Notes: generated by a model not told the origin, from the letters alone. A DNA stretch of 34,598 nt from Bacillota bacterium (GCA_023443285.1 JAEZVB010000122.1:1-34598), one strand, 5' to 3'; positions 13,690 through 21,749 are shown, numbered from the stretch's first letter. Made by a program: numbers and translations.

Positions 13690-14640
13690 ATGGGAGTAGG
13701 CTTAGTTGAATTGGTGAATGTGGACAGGCTTCCCTGTTCAGGAGCGGTTATCAATCGGACTGAGGTAAAATACCGGGCCTTACTTGAAAATATGAATACC
13801 AGTTATGCTCTTTGTAAAGTTATTAAAGATTACAACACAAATCCGGTAGGATATGTATTTCTTGAAGTTAATTCTGCGTTTGAAATGCAAATGGGTGTTA
13901 CCCAAGCAGAAGTCGTCAACAGGGAGCTCGCTGATACGTTTATTGGTGGAGCTTATATGGGAATTGACTGGTTCGCCCTATTGGCTGCAACAGCAAAAGA
14001 CGGAATGCCTAGGAACTATGAAAAACAGTCGGAGATAATGCGCCGATGGTTTAAGATTTCAGTATTTTGTCCGCTAGAAGATCATATTGCCATACTGATT
14101 TTCGACATTACCCGGCAGAAGGAACACGAGGAAAAACAGCAGCATAAGGCTTATTATGATCCGCTTACTGGCTTATCCAGCCAGCGTGTGCTGGAGGACA
14201 GGCTTATGTTAGCGATATTGCAGGCCAAGAGAAGTCGCGAGCAATTGGCGGTTGCGCTGTTTAACGTGGAAAACTTGGAGGTGGTTGTCGATAGCTACGG
14301 GCAGGAGGCTGGCGATGAATTGTTACAAGAGCTAGCCAGACGGACAGTAGGTTGTCTCCGACAAAGTGATACGGTTGCCCGCATCAGCGAGGAAACATTT
14401 GCCTTGATATTGCCTGGTGTCAAAACTAAAACCTTCGCCGTTGTGGTGGCAAACCGTGTATTGGAAGAGTGCCGGCGGCCTTTTGCACTAAAGCATGCAA
14501 CAGTCCTACCGTCAGGCACGATAAGTCTCTGTTTTTTCCCGAAAGACCATCTGACCTTTGCAGAGACAGTCAGTGAGGAAGATGTCAGATTGTATTTATC
14601 AAAACAACGCAAGTTTCCGCAGGTTTGTTTGAGCTACTAA
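13690..14640 (+). CDS. PAS plus degenerate GGDEF protein with intact I-site
   Basis: The start is at 13690, where AAGGAGG stands seven bases before the ATG. The 316-residue protein has a PAS-like sensor region (about residues 25-145, ending IAILIFDITRQKEHEEK) and a GGDEF-family domain (about 150-310, entered through YYDPLTGLSSQRVLEDRL). The catalytic GGDEF signature is SEETF (233-237), and the DxD-type metal site is lost (FNVENLEVV), so diguanylate cyclase activity is not expected. The c-di-GMP inhibitory motif RxxD is present as Arg224-Gln-Ser-Asp227, exactly five residues before SEETF. The protein may therefore be a c-di-GMP receptor or a pseudo-enzyme partner. No membrane segment is seen. 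It is transcribed alone, with terminators on both sides. Confidence 0.82.
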   Translation: MGVGLVELVNVDRLPCSGAVINRTEVKYRALLENMNTSYALCKVIKDYNTNPVGYVFLEVNSAFEMQMGVTQAEVVNRELADTFIGGAYMGIDWFALLAATAKDGMPRNYEKQSEIMRRWFKISVFCPLEDHIAILIFDITRQKEHEEKQQHKAYYDPLTGLSSQRVLEDRLMLAILQAKRSREQLAVALFNVENLEVVVDSYGQEAGDELLQELARRTVGCLRQSDTVARISEETFALILPGVKTKTFAVVVANRVLEECRRPFALKHATVLPSGTISLCFFPKDHLTFAETVSEEDVRLYLSKQRKFPQVCLSY

Positions 14641-14709
14641 GAGAGAAAAGCGCGGGTATGCTTGTTTGAATAGGAAAGCTGAGGCCAGGGCTTATGATAA
14701 AGAAAAAGT

Positions 14710-14752
14710 AGGTCTCCAGTTTTACCGCAAAGGTAGAGTTGGAGACCTTTTG
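14710..14752 (+). terminator. Intrinsic terminator of the GGDEF-like gene
   Basis: AGGTCTCCA (14710-14718) pairs with TGGAGACCT (14740-14748) and a T-run follows. The inner part adds a short TTTACC/GGTAGAG pairing. It ends 110 bases before lytS. The gap 14641-14863 holds no other gene. Confidence 0.8.
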
Positions 14753-14863
14753 TTGCGCGATTTTGTATTTGAGTTTTTTACAGTTTTACGGTATTCTGAA
14801 CTATGTAAGGCTCAAAACGGTAAAATTCGACAAAAAGAATAGTAGTATCCTTGGGAGGCTTAT

Positions 14864-16582
14864 ATGGCTGGTGTAAACTTTGGCATTATTTTAAATTTAC
14901 TGGGAGATATGGCTTTAATTGCATTAGTTGCCTATCTAATCGGGCGCAGCTCGTTTATTGCCAATTGTGTAAATCAACCAATGAATAGGAGACATTGGCT
15001 GGCCTTAACAGTCATTTTTTCGATATTGTCTATTCTAGGAACTTACAACGGAATTCCTATTGAAGGGGCATTGGCAAATACCAGGCTAATTGGCACTTTG
15101 ATGAGCGGGATTATGGGCGGTCCAATTGTAGGCTTAAGTGTGGGAACAATAAGTGGTTTACATCGCTATCTGGTGGGTGGCTTTACTGCCGAAACCTGCG
15201 GCGTAGCCACGGCGCTAGGTGGCTTGTTTGCAGGAATGGTCCGGCAGAGGATTGGCCTTAACAATATGACATGGAAAACGGCTGGAGCTATCGCGCTCAT
15301 TGCCGAGTTGGTGCAAAAAGCGATGGTGCTGGCTTTCGCAAAACCTTTTGAAGCTGCCATTGCCCTGGAAAAGGCGATTGCTATTCCAACAACACTTGTT
15401 TCGGTACTTGGAACGGTTGCCTTCATGTTTATCATCAAAGACATTCAGAGCCAACAGGAATCCCATAGTGCCAGAGCTGCCGAACTCGCCCTGGAAATTG
15501 CCAGTAAGACATTGCCGCACCTTCGCCACGGTTTAAACACCCAGTCGGCAACCGAAACAGCGAAAATTATTTATGAGCTAACTAAAGCCGATGCTGTTTC
15601 TATTACCGATAGAGAAAAGGTGCTGGGGTTTGTCGGTAAGGGTTCGGATCATCACCGGATCGGTGAGCCCATTCTTACGCAGTCAACTAAGCGGGTGAAT
15701 ACGGATGGCGTTCTCACGGTTATTCATTCGCATGAAGAGCGGGGCTGCCCTGTGCCTGATTGTCCGTTGCGTTCTGGGGTTGTTGCGCCGCTGTTGGCTC
15801 AGGGAGTAGTTGTGGGCACAATTAAATTGTCCCGTATGCAAACAGGTGAAGTTAACGAAATGGATATTGAACTTGCCCGTGGTATAGCTCAGCTTTTATC
15901 GGTGCAGATTGAACTGGCAGAAATTGATGAGCAGAAAAAGATGCGGGAAAAGGCAGAATTAAAAGCGCTCAGAGCGCAAATGAAGCCTCATTTTTTGTTT
16001 AACACGCTAAGTATTATTATGTCACTGTGCCGTACCAAACCGGAAACGGCGCGGGACTTGATTGAACATCTGTCAATTATTCTGAAATACAGTTTTGCCA
16101 AGCATGGCGATTTTGTCACAATTGAAGAAGAACTAGAAAAAGTTAGGTCTTACCTAGAAATTGCCAAAACCCGCTTCGGTTCGCGGTTATCGATAGAAAT
16201 GGATATAGATGACTCTGTTTTAAAAACCCGGATTCCGGTTTTGTCCATACAACCCCTAGTAGAAAATGCTGTGCAACATGGCCTTTTCCCAAAACTGACG
16301 CAAGGCAAGCTTATGATTAAAGCAGGCAAGGAAGCAGATAGTGTGCAGATTTCAGTTATTGATAACGGTATTGGCCTGGAATCGGCCAAATTGGCCCAGC
16401 TTTTTTCCTCCGGTGCGGAAGGAATAGGAGTGCAAAATGTTCACCTGCGCTTGAAAGGCTTCTATGGCGAGCAGTACGGTCTAATGCTTGAAAGTCAGCT
16501 CAATTGCGGCACAACGGCAATTATTCGGATACCTTACACAAGGGAGGTAGACAGTTATGAAAATGAACGCCATTATTGTTGA
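14864..16582 (+). CDS. lytS: LytS-family membrane sensor histidine kinase
   Basis: This is a 572-residue sensor kinase. Residues 1-195 form the 5TM-LytS membrane sensor domain (about five to six helices, with NTRLIGTLMSGIMGGPIVG and GLHRYLVGGFTAETCG). A GAF-like domain follows (about 205-350) and contains a CPVPDC pair (Cys295, Cys300). The C-terminal His_kinase/HATPase unit has the phospho-acceptor His376 in QMKPHFLFNTLS, the N-box Asn468 in PLVENAVQHG and the DNGIGL box. LytS-type kinases are linked to murein-related functions or to sensing pyruvate and other organic acids. The regulator gene overlaps its end by 26 bases, and a dicarboxylate transporter lies convergently behind, so organic-acid sensing is a reasonable guess. 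A TTGGGAGG site precedes the ATG. Confidence 0.9.
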   Translation: MAGVNFGIILNLLGDMALIALVAYLIGRSSFIANCVNQPMNRRHWLALTVIFSILSILGTYNGIPIEGALANTRLIGTLMSGIMGGPIVGLSVGTISGLHRYLVGGFTAETCGVATALGGLFAGMVRQRIGLNNMTWKTAGAIALIAELVQKAMVLAFAKPFEAAIALEKAIAIPTTLVSVLGTVAFMFIIKDIQSQQESHSARAAELALEIASKTLPHLRHGLNTQSATETAKIIYELTKADAVSITDREKVLGFVGKGSDHHRIGEPILTQSTKRVNTDGVLTVIHSHEERGCPVPDCPLRSGVVAPLLAQGVVVGTIKLSRMQTGEVNEMDIELARGIAQLLSVQIELAEIDEQKKMREKAELKALRAQMKPHFLFNTLSIIMSLCRTKPETARDLIEHLSIILKYSFAKHGDFVTIEEELEKVRSYLEIAKTRFGSRLSIEMDIDDSVLKTRIPVLSIQPLVENAVQHGLFPKLTQGKLMIKAGKEADSVQISVIDNGIGLESAKLAQLFSSGAEGIGVQNVHLRLKGFYGEQYGLMLESQLNCGTTAIIRIPYTREVDSYENERHYC

Positions 16583-17285
16583 TGATGAAGAACTCCTTTG
16601 CGACGAATTGGAATATCTCTTAAAAAAGCAACCTGACATCGAAGTTAATGCCAAATTTTCCAATGCGTTTGATGCGCTGGCTTATATTAGCCAATCGGCC
16701 TGTGATTTGGTTTTTCTCGATATACAGATGCCGGGAATCTCAGGACTGGAATTGGCGCAGAAACTGACCGGACTGCGTCGACCGCCGCTATTGGTTTTTA
16801 TCACGGCTTTTCCCGAACATGCATTGGAAGCCTTTGCAACCTCGGCAGTAGGATATATTACCAAGCCGGTTACGCAAACCAGCCTTGGTAAAGTATTGGA
16901 AAAAATCCGGGGCATTATCGAGCGCACAAACATTCCCGAGAAACCATGTACCGCAAAAATTTGCATTTTGAAAGACGGAAAAATCATACCGCTTGATAAA
17001 CAGGAAATTGTTTTTATTTATGTCAAATATAAAGATGTGTTCATCCGTACCAAAGAGGGCGAGTATGTTGCTACTTTGCCAATGCATGAAATCGAAAAAA
17101 TACTAGCAGAAGCTAAGTTTTTCAGGATTCACCGTCAATATTTGATCAATGTCGACAAGGTACTGGAAATAATACCCTGGTTTCATGGCTCTTATCAACT
17201 GCGTATGGACGATTTTAAGGCAGAGGAAATTCCGGTCAGCCGGAATAAAGTGAAAGAGTTAAAAGTACTAATGGGGTTAAGGTAA
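16557..17285 (+). CDS. lytR: LytTR-family response regulator
   Basis: This 242-residue response regulator is the partner of the overlapping LytS-type kinase. The receiver domain (about 3-120) has the acidic pair in VDDEE, the phospho-acceptor Asp in FLDIQMPGISG and the conserved Lys in YITKPV. The C-terminal LytTR DNA-binding domain (about 140-240) shows VKYKDVFIRTKEGEYVA, FFRIHRQYLINVDKV and the RNKVKELK end. LytTR proteins bind paired direct repeats about 10-12 bp apart, upstream of transporter or murein-related promoters. The ATG lies inside the kinase gene with GGGAGG nine bases ahead, so the two are coupled. The likely target, unproven, is the adjacent convergent DASS transporter. The symbol denotes the family, not a proven lysis function. 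Confidence 0.92.
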   Translation: MKMNAIIVDDEELLCDELEYLLKKQPDIEVNAKFSNAFDALAYISQSACDLVFLDIQMPGISGLELAQKLTGLRRPPLLVFITAFPEHALEAFATSAVGYITKPVTQTSLGKVLEKIRGIIERTNIPEKPCTAKICILKDGKIIPLDKQEIVFIYVKYKDVFIRTKEGEYVATLPMHEIEKILAEAKFFRIHRQYLINVDKVLEIIPWFHGSYQLRMDDFKAEEIPVSRNKVKELKVLMGLR

Positions 17286-17293
17286 GCATAAAG

Positions 17294-17329
17294 AAAAATC
17301 TGCCTGCGTTTTACGCGGGCAGATTTTTT
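17294..17329. terminator. Bidirectional intrinsic terminator
   Basis: AAAAATCTGCCTGCG pairs with CGCGGGCAGATTTTTT (one mismatch) around a TTTA loop. T-runs follow on both strands, so it ends both the lytSR transcript and the convergent transporter transcript at 17347-18813. Confidence 0.9.
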
Positions 17330-17346
17330 GGGGTTATATGGGAGTA

Positions 17347-18813
17347 TCAGACTAAACCAAGCCACTTCCAATAGGTTGCACCCATAAGCAGAATCAACAG
17401 GTAAGCGATAATGGTTAGTGGAATACCGGTTTTGATAAAATCTTTTACTTCAAAGGTTTCCGTACCATAGGCAATCATATTTTGCGGGGCATTAACCGGC
17501 AAGATGAAGCCGAAGCTGATAACATACTGAAGAATCATTGTCAGGCCGATTATGTTGATACCAGGGGTTTTAACACTTTGAAGTATGGAAATAACAATGG
17601 GAATCATGGCTGCGGCCAAAGCTGTGGCACTGGCAAAACCAAGGTGGATAATAATCAGGAAGGCTGCCAGAACGGCCAGAATAAGTAGGGCAGGCATTGT
17701 TTGGAGACCAATAGCACTTACGATAATTTTCGCCAGCCAGGCTGCGGCTTTAGTGGAAAGTAGTGCCGAGCCAAGGCTGATACCTACACCGAAAAGAATA
17801 ATGGTACCCCAGTTAATTTTAGGTTGGGCATCTTTCCAGTTCATTACCCCGATTCCAGGCATCAGCATAAGGGCGATGGCGACAATAGTTGTTGTCGAGG
17901 TATCAAAGTTGTGCAGTACTTTCTCTGTTGCCCACAGAAATAGCAGCGTACAGGACATAACCATTAATTTCTTCTCGGCTAGTTTCATAGGTCCCATCTC
18001 GGCAAGCAGGCGTTTTACGGTCTCGCTGCCGCCGGCAATTTCGTTGGTTTCCGGAGGCATGAGTTTCATGAGAACAAAATAGAGTACTGCCGACATAATG
18101 GCTGAGAAGGGAGCAGCGGCAATAAACCAGTCAATCCAGGAAATATCAACACCTAACTGAGATTTGATAAAGCCAACAGCAATCATATTTTGGGCAGCCG
18201 CTGTCTTGATACCTACATTCCACAGACTGTCGGCCTGAGCGGTGGCAATCATCATTACGGCAGCAAAGCTGCTTTTTTTGTTAACGCCGAAGGCCGTAAT
18301 GATACCCATAACAATTGGAACCATGCAGGATACTCGGGCAGTTGTGCTCGGGACGAAGAAGCTGAGAATAAAACCGACAAGAATTACTCCGATTAAAACA
18401 CGATTAGTTTTAGCGCCAATCTTAGATAATACAAATAAGGCAATACGTTTATCAAGTCCGGTTTGAGTCATGGCTACAGCCAGAAATAAGGCCCCGGCAA
18501 CTAAAGCAAACGCTGTGTTGCTAAAACCACCCAGCGCCATTGTCAGCGCTTTGCTTGTACCTAGCAGAGCGGCTGGTTTGGCTACATCAGGTGCTGTCCC
18601 TAATAGCACCGCCATTAAGCTCATAATGACGGCAGCACTTACCGGATAGGAAATGGAGTCAGACATCCAGACAATTACGGAAAACAGTAAAATTGCGAGC
18701 ATTCGGTGACCGGCAGTCGGTAAGTCTGTTGGGGTTGGTAAAGCCAAAATCCCCAGTAAGACAAGGAAACCCAGTGCTAGACCATAGCGCTTAAACAAGG
18801 GTTCATGTTGCAT
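17347..18813 (-). CDS. DASS-family divalent anion:Na+ symporter
   Basis: This is a membrane transporter of 488 residues with about 12-14 hydrophobic segments, in the divalent anion:sodium symporter family (SLC13; CitT, YflS and 2-oxoglutarate/malate translocator relatives). The paired signature regions are visible: SFFVPSTTARVSCMVPI in the first half and GFASATALAAAMIPIV in the second, where sodium and carboxylate bind. Likely substrates are C4-dicarboxylates (malate, fumarate, succinate), tartrate or citrate. This would suit the fumarate reductase in the same window. AAGGAGATGACAAA leads to the ATG. It is convergent with the LytS/LytR-type pair, and its upstream region contains a TATAAT box and repeats that may be regulator sites. 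Confidence 0.9.
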   Translation of the reverse strand: MQHEPLFKRYGLALGFLVLLGILALPTPTDLPTAGHRMLAILLFSVIVWMSDSISYPVSAAVIMSLMAVLLGTAPDVAKPAALLGTSKALTMALGGFSNTAFALVAGALFLAVAMTQTGLDKRIALFVLSKIGAKTNRVLIGVILVGFILSFFVPSTTARVSCMVPIVMGIITAFGVNKKSSFAAVMMIATAQADSLWNVGIKTAAAQNMIAVGFIKSQLGVDISWIDWFIAAAPFSAIMSAVLYFVLMKLMPPETNEIAGGSETVKRLLAEMGPMKLAEKKLMVMSCTLLFLWATEKVLHNFDTSTTTIVAIALMLMPGIGVMNWKDAQPKINWGTIILFGVGISLGSALLSTKAAAWLAKIIVSAIGLQTMPALLILAVLAAFLIIIHLGFASATALAAAMIPIVISILQSVKTPGINIIGLTMILQYVISFGFILPVNAPQNMIAYGTETFEVKDFIKTGIPLTIIAYLLILLMGATYWKWLGLV

Positions 18814-19081
18814 TTTGTCATCTCCTTTATAGTATTTGTGGTGTATTGTTAGCTTCTGCTGGCTAGTGCCAAGCAGGTATGCTCACGGAGGGAATTATCA
18901 CTAAAGAATGAAAAGTCAGTTTTCGTATTCCTATTATACTTTATCATAAATTTTCGAATAATAGCTTGCGATGGAATATTACCCAAGTGCGAAAATACGA
19001 GCATTATATGTAATATATCTTTCCGAAATGTGGTTGGAGATAGGAAATCTCCGAAATGGCTTGATTAATTGCGAAAAATTT
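18814..19081. promoter_or_regulatory. Upstream control region of the DASS transporter
   Basis: About 270 gene-free bases. On the minus strand a TATAAT box lies at 18933-18938, with no clear -35 box, as expected of an activated promoter. Further upstream, TCCGAAATG occurs twice in the same orientation (19022-19030 and 19050-19058, 28 bp apart), with a GGAGAT/ATCTCC inverted repeat (19036-19052) between and overlapping them. These are candidate activator sites; spacing is wider than typical LytTR repeats. Confidence 0.45.
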
Positions 19082-19120
19082 AAAGCGAGGCAACCTTTTC
19101 TAAAAAAAGTTCCTCGCTTT
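19082..19120 (-). terminator. Intrinsic terminator of the XRE regulator gene
   Basis: AAAGCGAGG...AACCTTTT can pair with AAAAGTTCCTCGCTTT; the stem carries one bulged C. On the minus strand the stem runs into CGCTTTAAATTTTT. It lies about 90 bases after the stop of the gene at 19208-19597. The gap between them (19121-19207) holds nothing recognisable. Confidence 0.7.
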
Positions 19121-19207
19121 TGCAAGCTACGAAATTAGGTACAGGGTTGTTATTTTACAAGAACACTAATTACTAACAAGACGAAGTAGCTTAGTGAAGA
19201 TGAAACA

Positions 19208-19597
19208 TTACTTTCGTGTGTTGCTTTTTAGTGACAACGCAATTTTTGCATTTAATTCAAGCAGTTGAAGAACGACGCTTGGATCAAAGCCGTAGGCCTG
19301 AGCGGTAGCAATTACACTGAGCCAGGGTTTGTCAATAGCTGTCTGGTATTCGCCAGCTTCCTCATGAACTTGAGTCACTATCGAGTGAGAGGTAACCTTT
19401 TCAAACGTATGATTGACAAGCCAATCAACACTTACTTGAAAAAAGGTTGCTATACGGCATAGTGTTGCTATATCTGGCTCTCGCCGGTTAACTTCCCAGG
19501 AGGCCAATGTTGAGCGATCTACGTTGAGCAAGGCAGCTAATTCCTCTTGGGTTAACTTATTTCGTAGTAGTTTAATTTTATCTCCGAGGGTTTCCAT
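19208..19597 (-). CDS. XRE-family helix-turn-helix repressor
   Basis: This 129-residue DNA-binding protein has a Cro/C1-type helix-turn-helix at residues 3-62 (LGDKIKLLRNKLTQEELAAL, then NVDRSTLASWEVNRREPD). The remaining 65 residues (about 65-129) are mostly helical, with no recognised ligand domain, and may serve dimerisation. I chose the ATG at 19597 because AAGGAG lies eight bases upstream; a GTG three codons earlier overlaps that site. It is divergent from a histidine kinase gene, and the gap between them has two matching inverted repeats with TGTC/GACA half-sites that are good candidates for its operator. Genes controlled beyond itself and the kinase are unknown. It ends at a terminator at 19082-19120. 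Confidence 0.88.
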   Translation of the reverse strand: METLGDKIKLLRNKLTQEELAALLNVDRSTLASWEVNRREPDIATLCRIATFFQVSVDWLVNHTFEKVTSHSIVTQVHEEAGEYQTAIDKPWLSVIATAQAYGFDPSVVLQLLELNAKIALSLKSNTRK

Positions 19598-19654
19598 AAG
19601 CCACACTCCTTAGTACTTACGATAACGTGCTTATGCCCCGGGTTTCAATTGTTG

Positions 19655-19667
19655 TGTCTATAAGACA
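19655..19667. promoter_or_regulatory. Candidate XRE operator, copy 1
   Basis: TGTC-TATAA-GACA, a perfect 4-bp inverted repeat with a five-base centre, lies 58 bases before the XRE regulator start. The same pattern occurs 52 bp away as copy 2, about five helical turns, which would place both on one face of the DNA. Confidence 0.45.
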
Positions 19668-19704
19668 TTTCCTGGAAGGAAAATGAGCAACAACCGACGA
19701 ATAA

Positions 19705-19721
19705 AGTGTCAAAAAGACACT
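19705..19721. promoter_or_regulatory. Candidate XRE operator, copy 2
   Basis: AGTGTC-AAAAA-GACACT is a perfect 6-bp inverted repeat with a five-base centre, sharing the TGTC/GACA half-sites of copy 1. It lies 37 bases before the kinase start. A further hairpin, ATAAGA-ATAG-TCTTAT (19725-19740), follows immediately before the kinase ribosome binding site. Confidence 0.5.
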
Positions 19722-19757
19722 AGAATAAGAATAGTCTTATCTAAGGGGGCGTTTTAG

Positions 19758-20453
19758 TTGGAGGGTATTGATCAGAAGGAAAACGATGTCGAGTTAGCAA
19801 AGAGTTCTCGACGAGCTTTAATTAGTCAAATTGCTATTGGGGTGGCTCACGAAATAAGGAATCCGTTGACGGTTATTAAGGGATATTTGCAATTGCAGGA
19901 GAAAAAGTCTGTACACGGCACTGATGAATCGTTGGGCATAATATTTGAGGAATTGCACCAAATTGAATTATTAGTAACCAATATTATATCATTGGCACAA
20001 AACAAAGCAATTAAAAAAAGACCGGAAAATCTTAACAATATACTTGAAAGAATTTATCCGGCTGTTCAGCGTGCTGCTGGCCAGAACGGTATTATAACTG
20101 AACTGCGGCTAGGCAGTAATTTACCTATGCTGGACTTACATGCACAAGAGATAGAACAAATGGTGCTAAATTTGACCCGAAACGGAATAGAAGCCATGCG
20201 CGCTAACGGCAGATTAACTATCGGCACGGTTAGGAAATCAGGTAGAGTTATTTTGTATGTTCAAGATGAAGGCGGAGGGATCCCGCCAGAGCAAAGAAAA
20301 CAAATCTTTGACCCATTTTACACTACCAAAGTAGGTAATACTGGTTTAGGACTTGCTATCAGTCTCAGCATTGTTGAAAGACATCAAGGAGAAATGGAAG
20401 TAGTTTCAACGTTGGGAGTGGGAAGTATATTTAAAACGTTGTTTCCAATCTAG
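19758..20453 (+). CDS. Soluble histidine kinase without a sensor domain
   Basis: This 231-residue protein is almost only a transmitter module: a HisKA helix pair with the phospho-acceptor His31 in IGVAHEIRNPLTVIKGYLQL, the N-box in MVLNLTRNGIEAM, the G1 box DEGGGIPPEQ, then DPFYTTKVGNTGLGLAISLS. About 20 charged residues precede the HisKA region and there is no PAS, GAF or membrane segment. The type is that of KinA/KinE-like sporulation kinases and NtrB. No response regulator gene lies next to it, so it is an orphan; feeding a phosphorelay such as Spo0F/Spo0A is an inference. The start is TTG with AAGGGGG upstream. It is divergent from the XRE regulator and likely repressed through the shared inverted repeats. 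Confidence 0.85.
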   Translation: MEGIDQKENDVELAKSSRRALISQIAIGVAHEIRNPLTVIKGYLQLQEKKSVHGTDESLGIIFEELHQIELLVTNIISLAQNKAIKKRPENLNNILERIYPAVQRAAGQNGIITELRLGSNLPMLDLHAQEIEQMVLNLTRNGIEAMRANGRLTIGTVRKSGRVILYVQDEGGGIPPEQRKQIFDPFYTTKVGNTGLGLAISLSIVERHQGEMEVVSTLGVGSIFKTLFPI

Positions 20454-20550
20454 GTCGTGACAGTGAGGCTAATTGGTCACAAACATGGTCTGTTGCTCGC
20501 CCTCCCAAAATATAGTAATATAATAGGTATAAAGATATGGATGGTGAAAA

Positions 20551-21279
20551 ATGAACTATCTATTGTCGGAATTAACCACCGGAGCCCACGTAATAGCCAT
20601 TGAAGATACCCAGACCTGGGACGTTACGTCCTACACCAATCTTTATGTATTGCAACGGGACGGGCAAACCATCTTAATTGATGCCGGGTTGCAAGTATAT
20701 CAGCCATCCATTGTCAAGGCTCTGGCTGAAATTGATGTTACTCCAGAAAGAGTTACCCATGTGCTATTGACCCATGGACATCGCGATCATTTTGAAGGAG
20801 TAGCTCAGTTTACATATGCCCAAAAATTTGTACACGATGCTGATTTATCTATGTTAACTGAGCCACTAGCAGCTCAGGTTATTCCCTTTGCGCCGGAGGC
20901 TAAAAATTTTACATTCTCAGCAGATGGAATTCACGGCCTGGAAGTAGTACATGTAAACACGCACTCACCGGGTTCGGTAGCTATTTATGATCAGCTATCC
21001 AAGGCGTTGTTTGTTGGCGATTTTTTTTGTTATTTTGGCGAAAGCCTTCCGGGTGGCGAACTAGTTGCGGACAGTGAACGTATTAAGCGCGGTTCGTGTG
21101 ACTATGTAGCGGGACAGGCGGCGGTTAGCGAGCCGGGTTTTGACAAGTTTATGCTGGGTCTGAGCCGGCTGCTTGACTTTGAGCCTGAGTTCTTCTGTAC
21201 AGGTCATGGTGTGGTACTACGCCGGGATATTCAGACTTTTCTGAAGAAGATGTGGCAGAGCGGCGAGAAAACCAGGTAA
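20551..21279 (+). CDS. Metallo-beta-lactamase fold hydrolase
   Basis: This is a predicted zinc-dependent hydrolase of 242 residues in the metallo-beta-lactamase superfamily. The metal site is complete: THGHRDH (His75, His77, Asp79, His80), His138 in NTHSPGSVAIY, Asp157 in FVGDFF and the late His in CTGHGV. The substrate is unknown; glyoxalase II-type thioester hydrolysis is possible and would pair with the glyoxalase-like gene that follows 34 bases later, but family members also include quorum-quenching lactonases and others. The ATG is preceded by GGTG with a short spacer. It probably forms a two-gene unit with the gene at 21314-21679, ended by the terminator at 21696-21740. Confidence 0.87.
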   Translation: MNYLLSELTTGAHVIAIEDTQTWDVTSYTNLYVLQRDGQTILIDAGLQVYQPSIVKALAEIDVTPERVTHVLLTHGHRDHFEGVAQFTYAQKFVHDADLSMLTEPLAAQVIPFAPEAKNFTFSADGIHGLEVVHVNTHSPGSVAIYDQLSKALFVGDFFCYFGESLPGGELVADSERIKRGSCDYVAGQAAVSEPGFDKFMLGLSRLLDFEPEFFCTGHGVVLRRDIQTFLKKMWQSGEKTR

Positions 21280-21313
21280 GAATAAAATTTGGATAAGTAA
21301 AGGAGCAATTGAC

Positions 21314-21679
21314 ATGGATTTTAAATTTGCCCACAATAATATTAATGTGCTTGATCTGGAAAAAAGCATGGACTTTTATAAAGAGGCCTTAGAGCTTACC
21401 GAAACCAGGCGGATTGAGAAGCCAAGTTTTACTATTGTATATCTGGGAGATGGCCAGACTCCACACAAGTTGGAACTGACCTGGCTTAAGGAGCGTAAAG
21501 AAAAGTATAATTTGGGAGAAAATGAGTTTCACCTGGCTTTTACCACCAGCGATTTTGAAAAAGCCTACAACCATCATAAGGCGATGGGTTGCATCTGCTA
21601 TGAAAACAAGGAGATGGGGATCTACTTTATTTCCGATCCTGACGGCTATTGGCTGGAAGTGTTACCTGAACGTTTTTAA
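21314..21679 (+). CDS. Glyoxalase I-like VOC family protein
   Basis: This 121-residue protein belongs to the vicinal-oxygen-chelate fold and resembles lactoylglutathione lyase (GloA). Two beta-alpha-beta-beta-beta modules are visible, with the four expected metal ligands in place: His7, Glu54 (KLELTW), His73 (EFHLAF) and Glu115 (YWLEVLP). The likely role is detoxification of methylglyoxal as a thiol hemithioacetal, with nickel or zinc, giving a lactoyl-thioester; the thiol in this kind of organism is uncertain. The adjacent metallo-hydrolase could then cleave the thioester, completing the pathway, which is an inference from the pairing. AAAGGAG lies nine bases before the ATG. Confidence 0.87.
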   Translation: MDFKFAHNNINVLDLEKSMDFYKEALELTETRRIEKPSFTIVYLGDGQTPHKLELTWLKERKEKYNLGENEFHLAFTTSDFEKAYNHHKAMGCICYENKEMGIYFISDPDGYWLEVLPERF

Positions 21680-21695
21680 AATAATAGAAAATAAT

Positions 21696-21740
21696 GCAAG
21701 CCGCAGCCCGATCATTTGGGCTCCGGCTTGCTTTATTTTT
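21696..21740. terminator. Intrinsic terminator between VOC gene and rubrerythrin
   Basis: GCAAGCCGCAGCCC pairs with GGGCTCCGGCTTGC around GATCATTT, with one mismatch, and TTTATTTTT follows on the plus strand. The minus-strand side has ATTATTTTC after the stem, so it may serve both convergent genes. Confidence 0.88.
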
Positions 21741-21749
21741 GAAAAATAA

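Noticed and set aside
14770..14835. Repeated TTTTACGG/ACGGTAAAA-like words before lytS as an operator
   Set aside because: The copies share only ACGGTA and do not form a true inverted repeat or regular direct repeat, so the support is too weak.
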